Shown: positions 8,611-17,645, counted from the first letter of the stretch. The stretch: 64,000 bases of DNA from Luteococcus sp038433155 (GCF_038433155.1 NZ_JBCDMW010000036.1:1-64000); one strand, 5' to 3'. The notes: generated by a model not told the origin, from the sequence alone. Numbers and translations: made by a program.

Positions 8611-9492
8611 TCAGCTGCCCTTCATCGGGCGGTTGTGCTCACCGTCGGGGTTGACCAGAGCCCAGCCCACCAGCCGGGTGGCGCCAGCTCCCAACAGGGC
8701 CTGGCGGCGCACCGTCGCGGCGCCGGTGGGCAGCTGGAGCATCTGGCGGGCCCAGCCGGGCAACAGCGCCTTGCCCCCGGCAATCACCATCCGGTAGCCG
8801 GGTTTGGCCACCAGCGGCAGCGGCGCCCGGTGGGTGAGGTAGTCCACCACCTCCAGCGCATCCGGGGTGCAGGCCAGGTCCGGCCGGTAGGCCGCCAGCT
8901 GGGCCTCCAGCTCGGCGACGGTCAGGGGCAGGCCGGTGGCCCCAAGCCGTTCGCCACCCTGGGCGGCCTGGGCGACGTACTGGTCGGCCTCCGTATTGGT
9001 CAGCGTGCCTCGCCCCCAGCGGCGGTAGGCGGTCAGGAAGCTCCAGGTCTCGGCATCGTGCACCCAGCGCAGCAGCTCGGGATCCCCAGCCCAGTAGGAA
9101 TTTCCCCGCTCGTCGGTGCCCCGGACGTGCTCATGCACCGCTCGTACCAGGGCGAACTGCCGCTCGGCCGCCGGGATGGGCGCGTAGGTGGTGACGGCAA
9201 TGTGGTTGCTGATCCGTTGCAGCCGGCCCCACGGGTCGGACTGGTAGTTGTCGTGCTGGGCGACGGCGGCCATGGGCCCCGGATGCAGCGATTGCAGGAA
9301 CAGGGCGCACACCCCGCCGGCATACATCGCCGGGTCCTGGTTGACCCGCCAGATCACGTCGTCCGGGCTGAACCACCGCTCCCCCTCGACACCCCAGATC
9401 TGCCAGGCCCGCTCGGCGGCATCGGGGCCAGCCACCTTGTCCCGCAGGAATTGCGCCAGCCGGGCACGTGCCCCCGGCATGAGTTCAGACAT
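8611..9492 (-). CDS. MpaB-family oxygenase-like protein (DUF2236)
   Basis: A 293-residue protein of the DUF2236/MpaB family. Typical landmarks are WRVNQDPAMYAGGVCALFLQ near the N terminus, then the central QHDNYQSDPWGRLQRISNHI and VRAVHEHVRGTD segments, and WVHDAETWSFLTAYRRWG. Family members include a fungal oxygenase that cleaves a prenyl chain and the latex-clearing protein Lcp, but the substrate of this bacterial branch is unknown. ATG 9492 is chosen because it overlaps the 3' end of the upstream BrkB-like gene by 8 bases, suggesting coupling. No signal peptide is evident. Confidence 0.8.
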   Translation of the reverse strand: MSELMPGARARLAQFLRDKVAGPDAAERAWQIWGVEGERWFSPDDVIWRVNQDPAMYAGGVCALFLQSLHPGPMAAVAQHDNYQSDPWGRLQRISNHIAVTTYAPIPAAERQFALVRAVHEHVRGTDERGNSYWAGDPELLRWVHDAETWSFLTAYRRWGRGTLTNTEADQYVAQAAQGGERLGATGLPLTVAELEAQLAAYRPDLACTPDALEVVDYLTHRAPLPLVAKPGYRMVIAGGKALLPGWARQMLQLPTGAATVRRQALLGAGATRLVGWALVNPDGEHNRPMKGS

Positions 9493-10348
9493 CGGCCACC
9501 ACACCTTCCCGCGCCCTGCGGCGCTCATCCAGAACCGCCCCGGCCAGGACGGCCAGCACCACCACCGTCGTGACTCCCATCAACCACAGGGAAAGCACCA
9601 CCGCGGCACCGATCGGCCCGTAGTAGCCCACCTGCTCGACGATCTGACCCGGCACCAGCCAGGCCGACGCCAGCGTCGCACCCGCCATCCCCAAGCCGCT
9701 CATGACCGAGCCGGGGGCCAGCCGCCGCCAGGAGATGGCGCCGCCCAGCAGGAGGTGTTGCGTCCACCAGTAGAAGACCAACGCGGCCAGGCCCTCCACC
9801 AGGGCGGCGAAGAACCAGGAGGTGGGTGGGCCGCCCAGCCAGCGGTGCATGTAGCGTCCGGTGACCATCGCGACGGCCAGGCAGGGAACGGCCGCCAGTA
9901 CCCAGATGCCCTGCCGCACCCACCGGCCGCGCCGATCCTGCTGCACGCCCCAGACCGCCTCCAGCATGTCCTGCGTCGTGGCTGCCAGGCCCATCAGGAA
10001 GATCGTCCCCCAGGCCAGTTCCAGCAGCAGCGCGCCCACGCTGGTGTGTTCTCGGGTCAGGAACAGACTCATCAGGGCCTGGCGGCTGGGCTCGTCCAGT
10101 TGCAGCAGGTCGGAGACCAGCCCCACCACTCCCCCGGCGTGGAAGCGACGCAGCAGGGCCGAGACGGCCAGCAGCAGCGGGACCGTGCACATCACCTGCT
10201 GGGCGGCCAGGGCCAGGGTGTGGGTTGCCAGCCCGATCTCGTCGGAGCGACGCGCGGCGTCGGCCACCCAGGTGCGCCGACCACGGCCGGCCAGCCGCTC
10301 GCCGGCACGGCGGAATCGGCTCCTGGGCTGGGGCGGGCGGGTGTTCAC
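9485..10348 (-). CDS. YihY/BrkB-family inner membrane protein
   Basis: A 287-residue integral membrane protein with about six hydrophobic segments. The order of helices and the motifs AWGTIFLMGLAATTQDMLEA, WGVQQDRRGRWVRQG and YGPIGAAVVLSLWLMGVTT match the YihY/BrkB family. These proteins were once called ribonuclease BN or virulence factor; their real function is unsettled, with transport suggested. The basic N terminus (residues 1-35) probably faces the cytoplasm. It is the first gene of a two-gene unit with the MpaB-like gene, overlapping it by 8 bases. Confidence 0.8.
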   Translation of the reverse strand: MNTRPPQPRSRFRRAGERLAGRGRRTWVADAARRSDEIGLATHTLALAAQQVMCTVPLLLAVSALLRRFHAGGVVGLVSDLLQLDEPSRQALMSLFLTREHTSVGALLLELAWGTIFLMGLAATTQDMLEAVWGVQQDRRGRWVRQGIWVLAAVPCLAVAMVTGRYMHRWLGGPPTSWFFAALVEGLAALVFYWWTQHLLLGGAISWRRLAPGSVMSGLGMAGATLASAWLVPGQIVEQVGYYGPIGAAVVLSLWLMGVTTVVVLAVLAGAVLDERRRAREGVVADV

Positions 10349-10692
10349 GCCTCAAGTGTGGCCCACACTGAGTGGCGAGAGGGTTCCGGCTCCCCCGAGG
10401 GGCTCCCGTCCCAACCGGCCAACCCTCCCCGGGCTGGGCAGCCCTCCCGGATGTGCTGCCATCCGCAGACACCTCCGGCGTGCGCGCTCGTCCGGGTTGC
10501 GGTGTGGGTGACACCTACCCGGTTGGGATCATCCCCTGATCCACGTCCGTTCCGCCCGGCCCCATTCCCACCCAGACCGAGCTGCACCGACGCGCTGCTG
10601 CCGCGATCATTCTGCACCCGTCGCCCCTAGTCCGACGCATGCTGGCGGGTGTTTCTCAGATTCCCGACAGTTTTTTGGGCAGTTGTCCAGAA
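10349..10692. other. 344-base intergenic gap
   Basis: This gap lies upstream of the BrkB-like gene and downstream of marC, both on the minus strand. I see no gene, tRNA or strong hairpin. The only run of note is GTTTTTTGGG near 10671-10680, which has no paired stem on the correct side to be a terminator. It probably holds the promoter of the BrkB-MpaB unit. Confidence 0.4.
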
Positions 10693-11286
10693 TCAGCCGA
10701 GTTCGAAGAACTCCCGGATGCCGGTGAAGATCATCTGGGTACTGATCAAGACCAGGATCATCCCCATCAGGCGCTCCAGGGCCAGCAGCACCCGCTCACC
10801 CAGGATGCGCTCCAGATAGCCCGACAGGAACAGGATCACCGAGGACATCCCCCAGGCGGCCAGCACGGCGCCCAACCAGGTCATCCACCGGCTGGGCTCC
10901 TGACTCATCAGCAGCACCTCGGTGGCCAGCAGACTGGGCCCGGCGGTGTACGGGACGGCCAGCGGCACGATGAATGGCTCCTGGGCCAGGCTCACCTCCT
11001 CCAGCGTGGTCTCCGGCGTCGGAAAGACCATCCGCACCGCAATCAGCATCAGGATGATCCCACCGGCCGCGGTGAGCGCCTCCTTGGAGACCTGGAGCAG
11101 GGTCAGCAGCCCCTGGCCGGCAAAGAGGAAGGCGACCATGATGGCCAGCGCAATCAGCAGCTCGCGGGCAATCACCCACTGGCGGCGCTCCGGTGCCACC
11201 TTCTTCAACGACGTCATGAAGAAGGGGATGTTGCCCAGCGGGTCCATCACCAGGAAGAGCAGCGTGATTGCCTGCATCATGCTCAC
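10693..11286 (-). CDS. MarC-family membrane protein
   Basis: A 197-residue protein with six predicted membrane segments. The MarC hallmark is at the N terminus: TLLFLVMDPLGNIPFF, and a second repeat-like motif occurs at AVPYTAGPSLLATEVLL. The name refers to a locus near marRAB; no proven transport substrate or antibiotic link exists. I place the start at GTG 11286, 8 bases after a clear GGAGG, in preference to the further-upstream frame opening at 11301 or ATG 11280. It is divergent from the XRE regulator gene and appears to be monocistronic. Confidence 0.85.
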   Translation of the reverse strand: MSMMQAITLLFLVMDPLGNIPFFMTSLKKVAPERRQWVIARELLIALAIMVAFLFAGQGLLTLLQVSKEALTAAGGIILMLIAVRMVFPTPETTLEEVSLAQEPFIVPLAVPYTAGPSLLATEVLLMSQEPSRWMTWLGAVLAAWGMSSVILFLSGYLERILGERVLLALERLMGMILVLISTQMIFTGIREFFELG

Positions 11287-11507
11287 GGCCGACACCTCCA
11301 CACAATCTACGGACGACGGGTTGGATTAACGCCAAATCAGGGGCACAACAGCAGACAGCCGAAAAATCGTAGCCCATCCGCGGCTCGGAAGGCTCATCCC
11401 CGACCCTACGGGCAGGGCCGGCCCGCGGCCGCATCGGGACCGTGAATTGCGCAAACCGCCCCGGGGCTTGACCGCGTCGTCGACGCGAACCGTGCCACGA
11501 TGGAGCG

Positions 11508-12311
11508 GTGGAGGGTTTCGGACAGGCACTGCGTCGTCAGCGGCAGGCTGCCGGAATGCGCCAGCAGGACTTGGTGGATGCCCTGGACCGGGTGATCGCC
11601 CGCTCCACCCTGGCGAATGTGGAGGTGGGCCGCGAGAATCCCTCGGCCCGCTTCTGGCGCGCCATCCAGACCCACCTGCCGGACTGGGTCGCGCCCCTGG
11701 AACCGTGGTTCGCGGCGGTGCACAGCCCCGACGGGGAGCCGCCCTTCGAGCTCTCCGGCAACTACGAGATCCTCAAGGCCACCTATGCCTACACCTTCCG
11801 GGACCATCGCGCCCCGGAGGAGATGATCCAGGTGCGCCATGTGCGCTCACTGAGCGACGGCAACAATGGCTACGGCCTGCAGCTGGGCAATGCCTCGGGC
11901 AATTTCGACCTGGACAGTGAGGCACTGTGGGGCGGCTGGATCCAGCAGCGCCAGCGTCACCAGGAGGACGGGATCAACACCCTGCTGACCCGCTTCCACT
12001 TCGACCGGGTGCTGCGCCAGGGCGAGGAGCACGAGTTCGCGATCCGCAGTTGGGTCCGGGAGGACGATCCGGAGACGGCCGCGACGGTGCGCTTCACCCG
12101 CCCCACCCGGGAGGTCTACCTCTCCCTCAACTTCCTGGGCCCGCACCCGAAACAGGCGTGGACCTTTACCAAGGAGCACCGGGAGGACCCCACCCCCGAG
12201 GCCCCGGCCCGGCCGAGCGACCTCCTGCACCCCACGCCCACGGGCACCTTTGCCATGCGGATCCAGGACCCGGAACTGGGCCGGGACTTCGGGATTGCCT
12301 GGCGATGGTGA
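11508..12311 (+). CDS. XRE-family transcriptional regulator
   Basis: A 267-residue protein starting at GTG 11508. Residues 1-60 form a Cro/C1-type helix-turn-helix (GFGQALRRQRQAAGMRQQDL, then STLANVEVGRENPSARFWRA). The remaining 200 residues, including FELSGNYEILKATYAYTFRD and GPHPKQAWTFTKEHRED, resemble the large C-terminal region found in some actinobacterial XRE proteins, whose ligand is unknown. The 3' end overlaps the start of the lipoprotein gene by 7 bases, so the pair is co-transcribed. The regulator might sense the lipoprotein's solute or control its expression; this is inferred from position only. Confidence 0.75.
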   Translation: MEGFGQALRRQRQAAGMRQQDLVDALDRVIARSTLANVEVGRENPSARFWRAIQTHLPDWVAPLEPWFAAVHSPDGEPPFELSGNYEILKATYAYTFRDHRAPEEMIQVRHVRSLSDGNNGYGLQLGNASGNFDLDSEALWGGWIQQRQRHQEDGINTLLTRFHFDRVLRQGEEHEFAIRSWVREDDPETAATVRFTRPTREVYLSLNFLGPHPKQAWTFTKEHREDPTPEAPARPSDLLHPTPTGTFAMRIQDPELGRDFGIAWRW

Positions 12312-13696
12312 CCCGTCGAGACCTGCTGCGCTGCGCCGGTCTGGCCACGGTGGGCGGTGCGCTGGCCGGCTGCTCGCCAGAACCGTCGCCGACGCCCGGC
12401 CCCTCCCCCAGCGCCAGCCCGGAGCCCAGCGCCAGCGCCGCCAGCCGCAGCCCCCAAGGGGTGCCCAGCGGTGCCGACGTCGAATTCTGGGCCGACGACA
12501 GCCGCTACCCCACCGCCTGGGCGGACGAGCTGGCCCGGCTGGCCGCCCAGCAGCCCACCCCCCTGCGGGTGCAGACCAATGCCACCAGCGAGCTGGCTGC
12601 CACCCTGCGCGGCCGGTTCACGCGGGAGGCCCCCGCCCTGGTGCTCAACGGCGGCTCCGACGAGTTGGGGGTGGGGGAGCTCTCGGACGACCTGAGCGAC
12701 CTGGGGGCGGTGGCCGCGGCTCCCGCCAGCGGCGACGGCACGGCTGCCCTGCAGACCCGGCTGCGTCCGGGCACCCTGGCCGCCGGCACCACCGCCGGCA
12801 AGATCCGGGCCATCCCCTATGTCTACACGGTGCACGGGCTGTGGTACTCCGCAGCACTCTTCCGCGAACAGGACTGGCAGCCGCCCACCAGCTGGCCGTC
12901 GGTGATGGCGCTGGGCAAGCAGGCCAAGGCCGAGGACAAGTACCTCTTCTGCTGGGGCCGCGACGGCGCCACCGCCTACCTGCGGATGGCGCTGGCCATG
13001 GCCACCAAGCAGGGGGGCCTGGGCGTGCTGCGCGCCCTCGACTCGCTGGAGGCCAAGGCCTGGAGCCAGCCGGAGGTGCAGCAGGCCCTGACCGCCGTGC
13101 ACGACGCCGTGCGGGCCGGCTACGTGAAACCCGGCGGTTCCCAGCGGTCCTGGCGCAGTGCGATGGCGGCCTGGGCCAGTGACCGCACCGCGCTGCTGGT
13201 GCCGTGCGGCTCCTGGATGCCCGCGCAGCTCGCGCCCGGCGCTGGCTTCGAGCTCAGCCTGGTCCCCGATCCGACGCTGGGCAGTCAGGCCAAACTCCCC
13301 GCCACGGCCCTGCACGCCGGGCCGGAGGAAGACCTGCTGGTGCCGCGTGCGGCAAAGAACCCGGAAGCCGGCCAGGCCCTGCTCCGGGTGGCGCTGGGAC
13401 GCGCCGCGGCCACCGCCTTCGCCGAGGCCAACCACGTGATCCCCACCCGCACCGACGCCCTCCCGGCCCGCCCGGAACGGGTGCTGGCCCGCCAACTGGA
13501 GCTGGTCAAGGCCGCCGGCGAGCACGTGTTCAGTTGGCGCTTCATCCGGCAGCACGGCACCAACCATGACCACCAGGCCCTGTGGAACACCTTCCTGGAG
13601 GGTGACCTGGACGTGGCGACGCTGACCCGGGAGTCCCAGCGGATCTCCGACCTGGTGGCCGCCGATCCGACCCAGGCCCGCTATCCGGTCTCCTGA
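12305..13696 (+). CDS. Extracellular solute-binding lipoprotein, orphan
   Basis: A 463-residue secreted lipoprotein. The N terminus has a twin-arginine-like start (MVTRRDLLRCAG), a hydrophobic stretch and a lipobox LAGC with Cys23 as lipidation site. A Ser/Pro-rich linker of about 30 residues follows. The body resembles family-1 solute-binding proteins for carbohydrates (IPYVYTVHGLWYSAALFREQ, ALGKQAKAEDKYLFCWG), with some likeness to the NgcE group. No permease or ATPase is nearby, so it either serves a transporter encoded elsewhere or acts as a sensor. ATG 12305 lies inside the end of the XRE gene. Confidence 0.8.
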   Translation: MVTRRDLLRCAGLATVGGALAGCSPEPSPTPGPSPSASPEPSASAASRSPQGVPSGADVEFWADDSRYPTAWADELARLAAQQPTPLRVQTNATSELAATLRGRFTREAPALVLNGGSDELGVGELSDDLSDLGAVAAAPASGDGTAALQTRLRPGTLAAGTTAGKIRAIPYVYTVHGLWYSAALFREQDWQPPTSWPSVMALGKQAKAEDKYLFCWGRDGATAYLRMALAMATKQGGLGVLRALDSLEAKAWSQPEVQQALTAVHDAVRAGYVKPGGSQRSWRSAMAAWASDRTALLVPCGSWMPAQLAPGAGFELSLVPDPTLGSQAKLPATALHAGPEEDLLVPRAAKNPEAGQALLRVALGRAAATAFAEANHVIPTRTDALPARPERVLARQLELVKAAGEHVFSWRFIRQHGTNHDHQALWNTFLEGDLDVATLTRESQRISDLVAADPTQARYPVS

Positions 13697-13813
13697 GCCC
13701 GTCGGGCCGCGAGAAGCTCCCGCCCGAACGACGCATTCGCCTACGGACTAGGTAGAATGGCAGGTGAGGGCGAGGCCCCGAGCACGCCCCACCGACGCAA
13801 AGGAGCGTGCGCC

Positions 13814-14740
13814 ATGAGCGCTGTTGACTACACCGGCCAGATCGTGGTGGGGGTCGACGGGTCCGGCCAGTCGGCCGTCGCCACCGAATGGGCAGCCCAA
13901 CGCGCCGAGCAACTGGGGCTGGGCCTGACCATGGTGCTGGCCACCCCGCCGCTGCAGATTCCCACCTCCCGCGGCCGGATGATGCGGCAGAGCGCCAACC
14001 ACTTCGGTGAGCGGATCATCACCGCCGCGCGGGAACGGCTGGACGTCGCCGCCAGCGAGGCCAGCGCCGCCCATCCGGAACTGCAGATCACTGCCCAGCT
14101 GCTGGAGGATTCGGAGCCGGCCCTGGCGATGGTGCAGGCCAGCAGCACCGCCGCGCTGACGGTGGTCGGCACCCGTGGGCTGGGAGCGATCAAGGCGATG
14201 GCGCTGGGCTCGGTCTCCCGCCACCTGATCACCCACGGGCACGGGCCCATCGTCGTGGTCCCGGAGACCGGCACGGCCCGGGACGAGCGAGCCGTCGGGA
14301 CGGTGGCGGTCGGCGTCGACGACGCCAGCCACTCCACCGCCACCCTGCATGCCGCCATCGAGGAGGCCGAGCGGCTGGGCGGGCGGCTGTTGGCGATCCA
14401 CTCCTGGGAGTACAGCCCCAGCGTGGTGGAGGGCATGCCCGCCATGGACACCGAACTGTTCGAGACGGTGCAGCACACCTACGAGGAGGATCTGGCCGCC
14501 CTGGTTCGGGAGCAGGTGGGCGATCACCCGTCCTTCGACGTGGAGGTCCGGGTCACCCTGGGCAATGCCGGGGAGGTGCTGGTCAATGCCTCGCACGAGG
14601 CGGAGCTGTTGGTGGTTGGCTCCCGCGGCCGCAGCGGGCTGGGCGGGCTCCTGCTCGGCTCGACGGCAGCCCACGTGGCCCGGGCGTCGATCTGCCCGGT
14701 GCTGGTGATCCCGGCGCAGAAGCTGCTGGCCCACCAGTAG
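13814..14740 (+). CDS. Tandem universal stress protein (two Usp domains)
   Basis: A 308-residue cytosolic protein made of two UspA domains, about residues 8-150 and 160-305. Each has the ATP-binding GxxG-x9-G(S/T) pattern: GTRGLGAIKAMALGSVSRH in the first and GSRGRSGLGGLLLGSTAAH in the second. Such tandem Usps are common in actinobacteria and bind ATP under stress or dormancy. ATG 13814 follows AAAGGAGCG at a good distance. It is monocistronic by layout, with a direct repeat right after it. Confidence 0.88.
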   Translation: MSAVDYTGQIVVGVDGSGQSAVATEWAAQRAEQLGLGLTMVLATPPLQIPTSRGRMMRQSANHFGERIITAARERLDVAASEASAAHPELQITAQLLEDSEPALAMVQASSTAALTVVGTRGLGAIKAMALGSVSRHLITHGHGPIVVVPETGTARDERAVGTVAVGVDDASHSTATLHAAIEEAERLGGRLLAIHSWEYSPSVVEGMPAMDTELFETVQHTYEEDLAALVREQVGDHPSFDVEVRVTLGNAGEVLVNASHEAELLVVGSRGRSGLGGLLLGSTAAHVARASICPVLVIPAQKLLAHQ

Positions 14741-14790
14741 GCGGTCGGCTGGCGGAATGTGAGCCTGCCGAAGGAGGCCTGACGGGCTCG

Positions 14791-14858
14791 GCCGCCGTGA
14801 TGGAAGGAAGCCTCGACCGGCTCCGTCGCCGTGATGGAAGGAAGCCTCGACCGGCTCG
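14791..14858. repeat. Two tandem copies of a 34-bp unit
   Basis: A 34-base unit containing GTGATGGAAGGAAGCCTCGA is present twice in tandem, at about 14791-14824 and 14825-14858, and a partial third copy begins at 14859. The unit includes CCTCGACCGGCTC, a relative of the dispersed GAGCCTGTCGAGG repeat, and a similar element (GAGCCTGCCGAAGG) occurs just upstream at 14761. It fills the gap between the convergent Usp and HerA-like genes. Confidence 0.7.
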
Positions 14859-14929
14859 GCCGCCGTGGCCGTGTCATGTCGACACACCGGCGGCCGAACC
14901 GGCCGAGGCCTCCTCGTGCGGGCCGTGCC

Positions 14930-16504
14930 TCAGCGGCGCCCGGTCTTGAACAGACCTCGGACGATCTCCCGCCCCGCCGAGCGGGCGAACTGCTTGAACA
15001 CGCTGGAGCCGACCACCTGCTCCACGATGCCCTTCTCCTCCCGGGCCCGGCCGCGCGGGGCGGCGGCGCGCTCGGCAGCGGCCTGCGCCTTGTCCAGCTT
15101 GGCCTGCTCCTTGGCCGCGGCCTCCGCGGCGGCGGCGTCCGCGGCGGCCGTGATCTTGGCGGACAGGATCTCGGTGGCCGATTCCCGGTTGACCGCGGTG
15201 CCGTACTTGGCCTGCAGCGGGCTGGCCGCCACCGCGGCCGCCAACTCCGCCTCCGGGGTGGGCGCCATCAGGGTCTGCGGCGCGCGCATCCGGGTCCAGG
15301 CCACCGGCGTCGGGGCGCCGTCGGGGTCCATCACGGTGACGATCGCCTCGCCGATCCCCAGCTGCTGCAGGGTCTCGGCCAGGTCATAGTGGCTCTTGGG
15401 GAAGGTGGCGACGGTCTGCTTCAGCGCCTTGGCGTCATTGGGGGTGTGGGCACGCAGCTGGTGCTGCACCCGGGAGCCCAGCTGGGCCAGCACCTCCTCG
15501 GGCACGTCCTTGGGGGTCTGGGTGACGAAGAAGACACCGACCCCCTTGGACCGGATCAACCGCACGGTCTGGGCAATCGCATCCAGGAAGGCGTCGCTGG
15601 CGCCGTCGAACAGCAGGTGCGCCTCGTCGAAGAAGAAGACCAGCTTGGGCTTGTCCACGTCGCCCACCTCGGGCAGGTCGTGGAAGAGGTCCGCCAGCAG
15701 CCACATCAGGAAGGTGCTGAACAGGGCCGGGCGGTCGACGAGGTTGGGCAGCTCCAGCAGCGAGATGATCCCGCGGCCGTCCGGCGCGGTGCGCAGCAGG
15801 TCATTGGAGTCGAACTCCGGCTCCCCGAAGAAGGCGTCGGCGCCCTGGCTGGACAGCGTGACGATCTCGCGCAGGATGACGCCGACCGTGGCCGCGGACA
15901 GGCCGCCGATCCCCTTCAGCTCCGCCTTGCCCTCGTCGCTGGTCAGCCAGGTGAGCAGGGTCTGCAGGTCCTCCAGGTCCAGCAGGCCGAGGCCCTTGGT
16001 GTCGGCGTAGTGGAAGACCAGCCCCAGCGAACTCTCCTGGGTGTCGTTCAGACCCAGCACCTTGCTCAGCAGCACAGGGCCGAAACTGTTCACGGTGGCG
16101 CGCAGCGGCACGCCGTGCCCCTGCCCACCCAGGGCGTAGAACTCGACGGGATTTGCCACCCCCTGCCAGTCCTGCCCGATCGCCTGGGTGCGCTGCAGCA
16201 GCTTGTCCGAGCTCTGACCGGCGCTGGCCAGACCCGACAGGTCACCCTTGATGTCCGCGGCGAAGACGGGGACGCCGGCATTGCTGATCTGCTCGGCCAT
16301 CAGCTGCAGGGTCTTGGTCTTGCCGGTACCCGTCGCGCCGGCCACCAGGCCGTGCCGGTTCAGCATCCCTAGCGGGATCCGGATCTTGGCCTCGGGGACC
16401 GGCTGGCCGCCGTCGGCCAGCACGCCCAGCTCGATGGCCGGCTCGTCGAAGGTGTAGCCCTGGGTGATGGTCTCGACGGGCGTCGTTGCTGCTGCATCAG
16501 TCAT
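14930..16504 (-). CDS. HerA-like P-loop ATPase (DUF853 family)
   Basis: A 524-residue ATPase starting MTDAAATTPV at 16504. Walker A is GATGTGKT at residues 56-63 and Walker B is in KLVFFFDEAHLLF. The conserved VFAADIKGDLSGLA and VFFVTQTPKDVPEEVLAQLG blocks are typical of the DUF853 branch of HerA/FtsK-like ATPases. The C-terminal 70 residues are Ala/Lys/Glu-rich and probably coiled. HerA proteins work with NurA in DNA end resection, but no nurA is nearby and the DUF853 branch has no settled role. The upstream ORF extension beyond ATG 16504 is not conserved-looking. Confidence 0.85.
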   Translation of the reverse strand: MTDAAATTPVETITQGYTFDEPAIELGVLADGGQPVPEAKIRIPLGMLNRHGLVAGATGTGKTKTLQLMAEQISNAGVPVFAADIKGDLSGLASAGQSSDKLLQRTQAIGQDWQGVANPVEFYALGGQGHGVPLRATVNSFGPVLLSKVLGLNDTQESSLGLVFHYADTKGLGLLDLEDLQTLLTWLTSDEGKAELKGIGGLSAATVGVILREIVTLSSQGADAFFGEPEFDSNDLLRTAPDGRGIISLLELPNLVDRPALFSTFLMWLLADLFHDLPEVGDVDKPKLVFFFDEAHLLFDGASDAFLDAIAQTVRLIRSKGVGVFFVTQTPKDVPEEVLAQLGSRVQHQLRAHTPNDAKALKQTVATFPKSHYDLAETLQQLGIGEAIVTVMDPDGAPTPVAWTRMRAPQTLMAPTPEAELAAAVAASPLQAKYGTAVNRESATEILSAKITAAADAAAAEAAAKEQAKLDKAQAAAERAAAPRGRAREEKGIVEQVVGSSVFKQFARSAGREIVRGLFKTGRR

Positions 16505-16613
16505 GGTCCAAGCGTGGCACAAGCCACCGACAAATCCCGCGCAACCCCAGCCCTGGCGCCCCCAATGGCGTGGTCGCCCGCCCGCCAAAGCCCCGGGCGG
16601 ATAAGCTCGAAGC

Positions 16614-16907
16614 GTGATCTTCAAGCGAGTTGGCGAGTCCCGTCCCTATCCGGACCATGGCTATGTGCAGAAGCAGTGGGCTGCCATCGCCCCCCACCAG
16701 GTGCGCCTGGATGAGTTAGTCACCACCAAGCGCACGCTGGACCTGGAAGCCCTGCTGGAGGAGGATTCCACCTTCTACGGGGACCTGTTTGCCCACGTCG
16801 TGAGCTACCGCGGGGAGCTCTACCTGGAGGACGGGCTGCACCGTGCCCTGCGCGCCGCGCTGCAGCAGCGTCAGACCATGCACGCCCGAGTGCTGGAACT
16901 CGAGTAA
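16614..16907 (+). CDS. Small conserved actinobacterial protein (often labelled VapB-like)
   Basis: A 97-residue protein from GTG 16614. The sequence (RPYPDHGYVQKQWAAIAPHQ, VRLDELVTTKRTLDLEALL, GELYLEDGLHRALRAALQQR) matches a family that is very conserved in actinobacteria and that databases often call a VapB-type antitoxin. No VapC toxin gene is adjacent, and the strong conservation next to LytR_C argues for a housekeeping role instead. It ends 44 bases before the LytR_C gene and is probably co-transcribed with it. Function is unknown. Confidence 0.75.
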   Translation: MIFKRVGESRPYPDHGYVQKQWAAIAPHQVRLDELVTTKRTLDLEALLEEDSTFYGDLFAHVVSYRGELYLEDGLHRALRAALQQRQTMHARVLELE

Positions 16908-16950
16908 CATTCACCTGTAATTCCCCGCAGCTTCGACGACAGGAGAGACA

Positions 16951-17463
16951 GTGCAGCGGTATGTGCGCCTGTTCGGCACGCCCATCACCCTGCTGGTGCT
17001 GCTCGGCATCCTGGTCTTCGGGGCGCGCTGGGGTTGGAAGAATGTCATTGCCCCCGCGCCGCCGGCACCGCTGATCCCGTGCACCGAGCAGAACGTCGGC
17101 AAGGCGCTCACGGCCCAGCACGTCAGCGTCAAGGTCTTCAATGGCGGCAGCCGCTCCGGGCTGGCCAGTACCGTCGGCACCCAGCTCAAGGGCGTCGGCT
17201 TCAAGGTGGTCAAGACCGGCAACACCGACGTCGAGGTGAGCGCCCCCCAGATCATTGGTGCGGCCGTGGACAATCCCGAGGTCAAGCTGGTGGCCGGCTT
17301 CTTCCCGGGCGCCCAGATCAAGGCCGACGGGCGGGCCGACCACACCGTCGAGGTGCTGGTGGGCAACCAGAAGACCAACTTCAACCCCAAGGCCCCGGCG
17401 TCGATCGCCGTCACCACGCCGACGGTCTGCCTCCCGGCCCCGATCGCCACCCCCACCCCGTAA
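16951..17463 (+). CDS. LytR_C-domain membrane-anchored protein
   Basis: A 170-residue protein with a short cytosolic start, one membrane helix (residues about 9-27, TPITLLVLLGILVFGARWGW) and an extracytoplasmic LytR_C domain (VSVKVFNGGSRSGLASTVGT onward, ending near VEVLVGNQK). LytR_C domains occur alone or behind LytR-CpsA-Psr enzymes that attach glycopolymers to the wall; here the enzyme domain is missing. The tail is Pro/Thr-rich. GTG 16951 follows AGGAGAGAC. It is probably co-transcribed with the small gene at 16614. Confidence 0.85.
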   Translation: MQRYVRLFGTPITLLVLLGILVFGARWGWKNVIAPAPPAPLIPCTEQNVGKALTAQHVSVKVFNGGSRSGLASTVGTQLKGVGFKVVKTGNTDVEVSAPQIIGAAVDNPEVKLVAGFFPGAQIKADGRADHTVEVLVGNQKTNFNPKAPASIAVTTPTVCLPAPIATPTP

Positions 17464-17489
17464 CGCGGATCCACTGCACGGTCCCCAAT

Positions 17490-17645
17490 CCCGTCGAGGG
17501 GGTCCCGAGCCTGTCGAGGAGTCCCAACCACGGCCCCCGAGACTGTCGAAGGGATCCGCCCCAAGCCTGCCGAGGGGCCCCAGCCACGGCCCCCGAGCCC
17601 GTCCAGCGACCCAACCACGGCCCCGAGCCTGTCGAGGGGCGGTGC
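17490..17645. repeat. Cluster of GAGCCTGTCGAGG-type repeats
   Basis: At least six near-identical 13-14 base units lie in about 150 bases. Examples are CCCGTCGAGGGGGTCCC, CGAGCCTGTCGAGGAG, CGAGACTGTCGAAGGG, AAGCCTGCCGAGGGG and CGAGCCTGTCGAGGGG, joined by a second recurring string, CCACGGCCCC. Spacers are irregular (about 10-30 bases), so this is not a CRISPR array. The whole 17464-17803 gap between the convergent LytR_C and antiporter genes has no gene. Confidence 0.72.

Noticed and set aside
16614..16907. Toxin-antitoxin module
   Set aside because: A VapB label is common for this family, but no toxin gene adjoins it and the pair with LytR_C looks like a housekeeping locus.
17490..17645. Possible CRISPR array
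   Set aside because: Units are only 13-14 bases, irregularly spaced, vary in sequence and have spacers that repeat; no cas genes are near.
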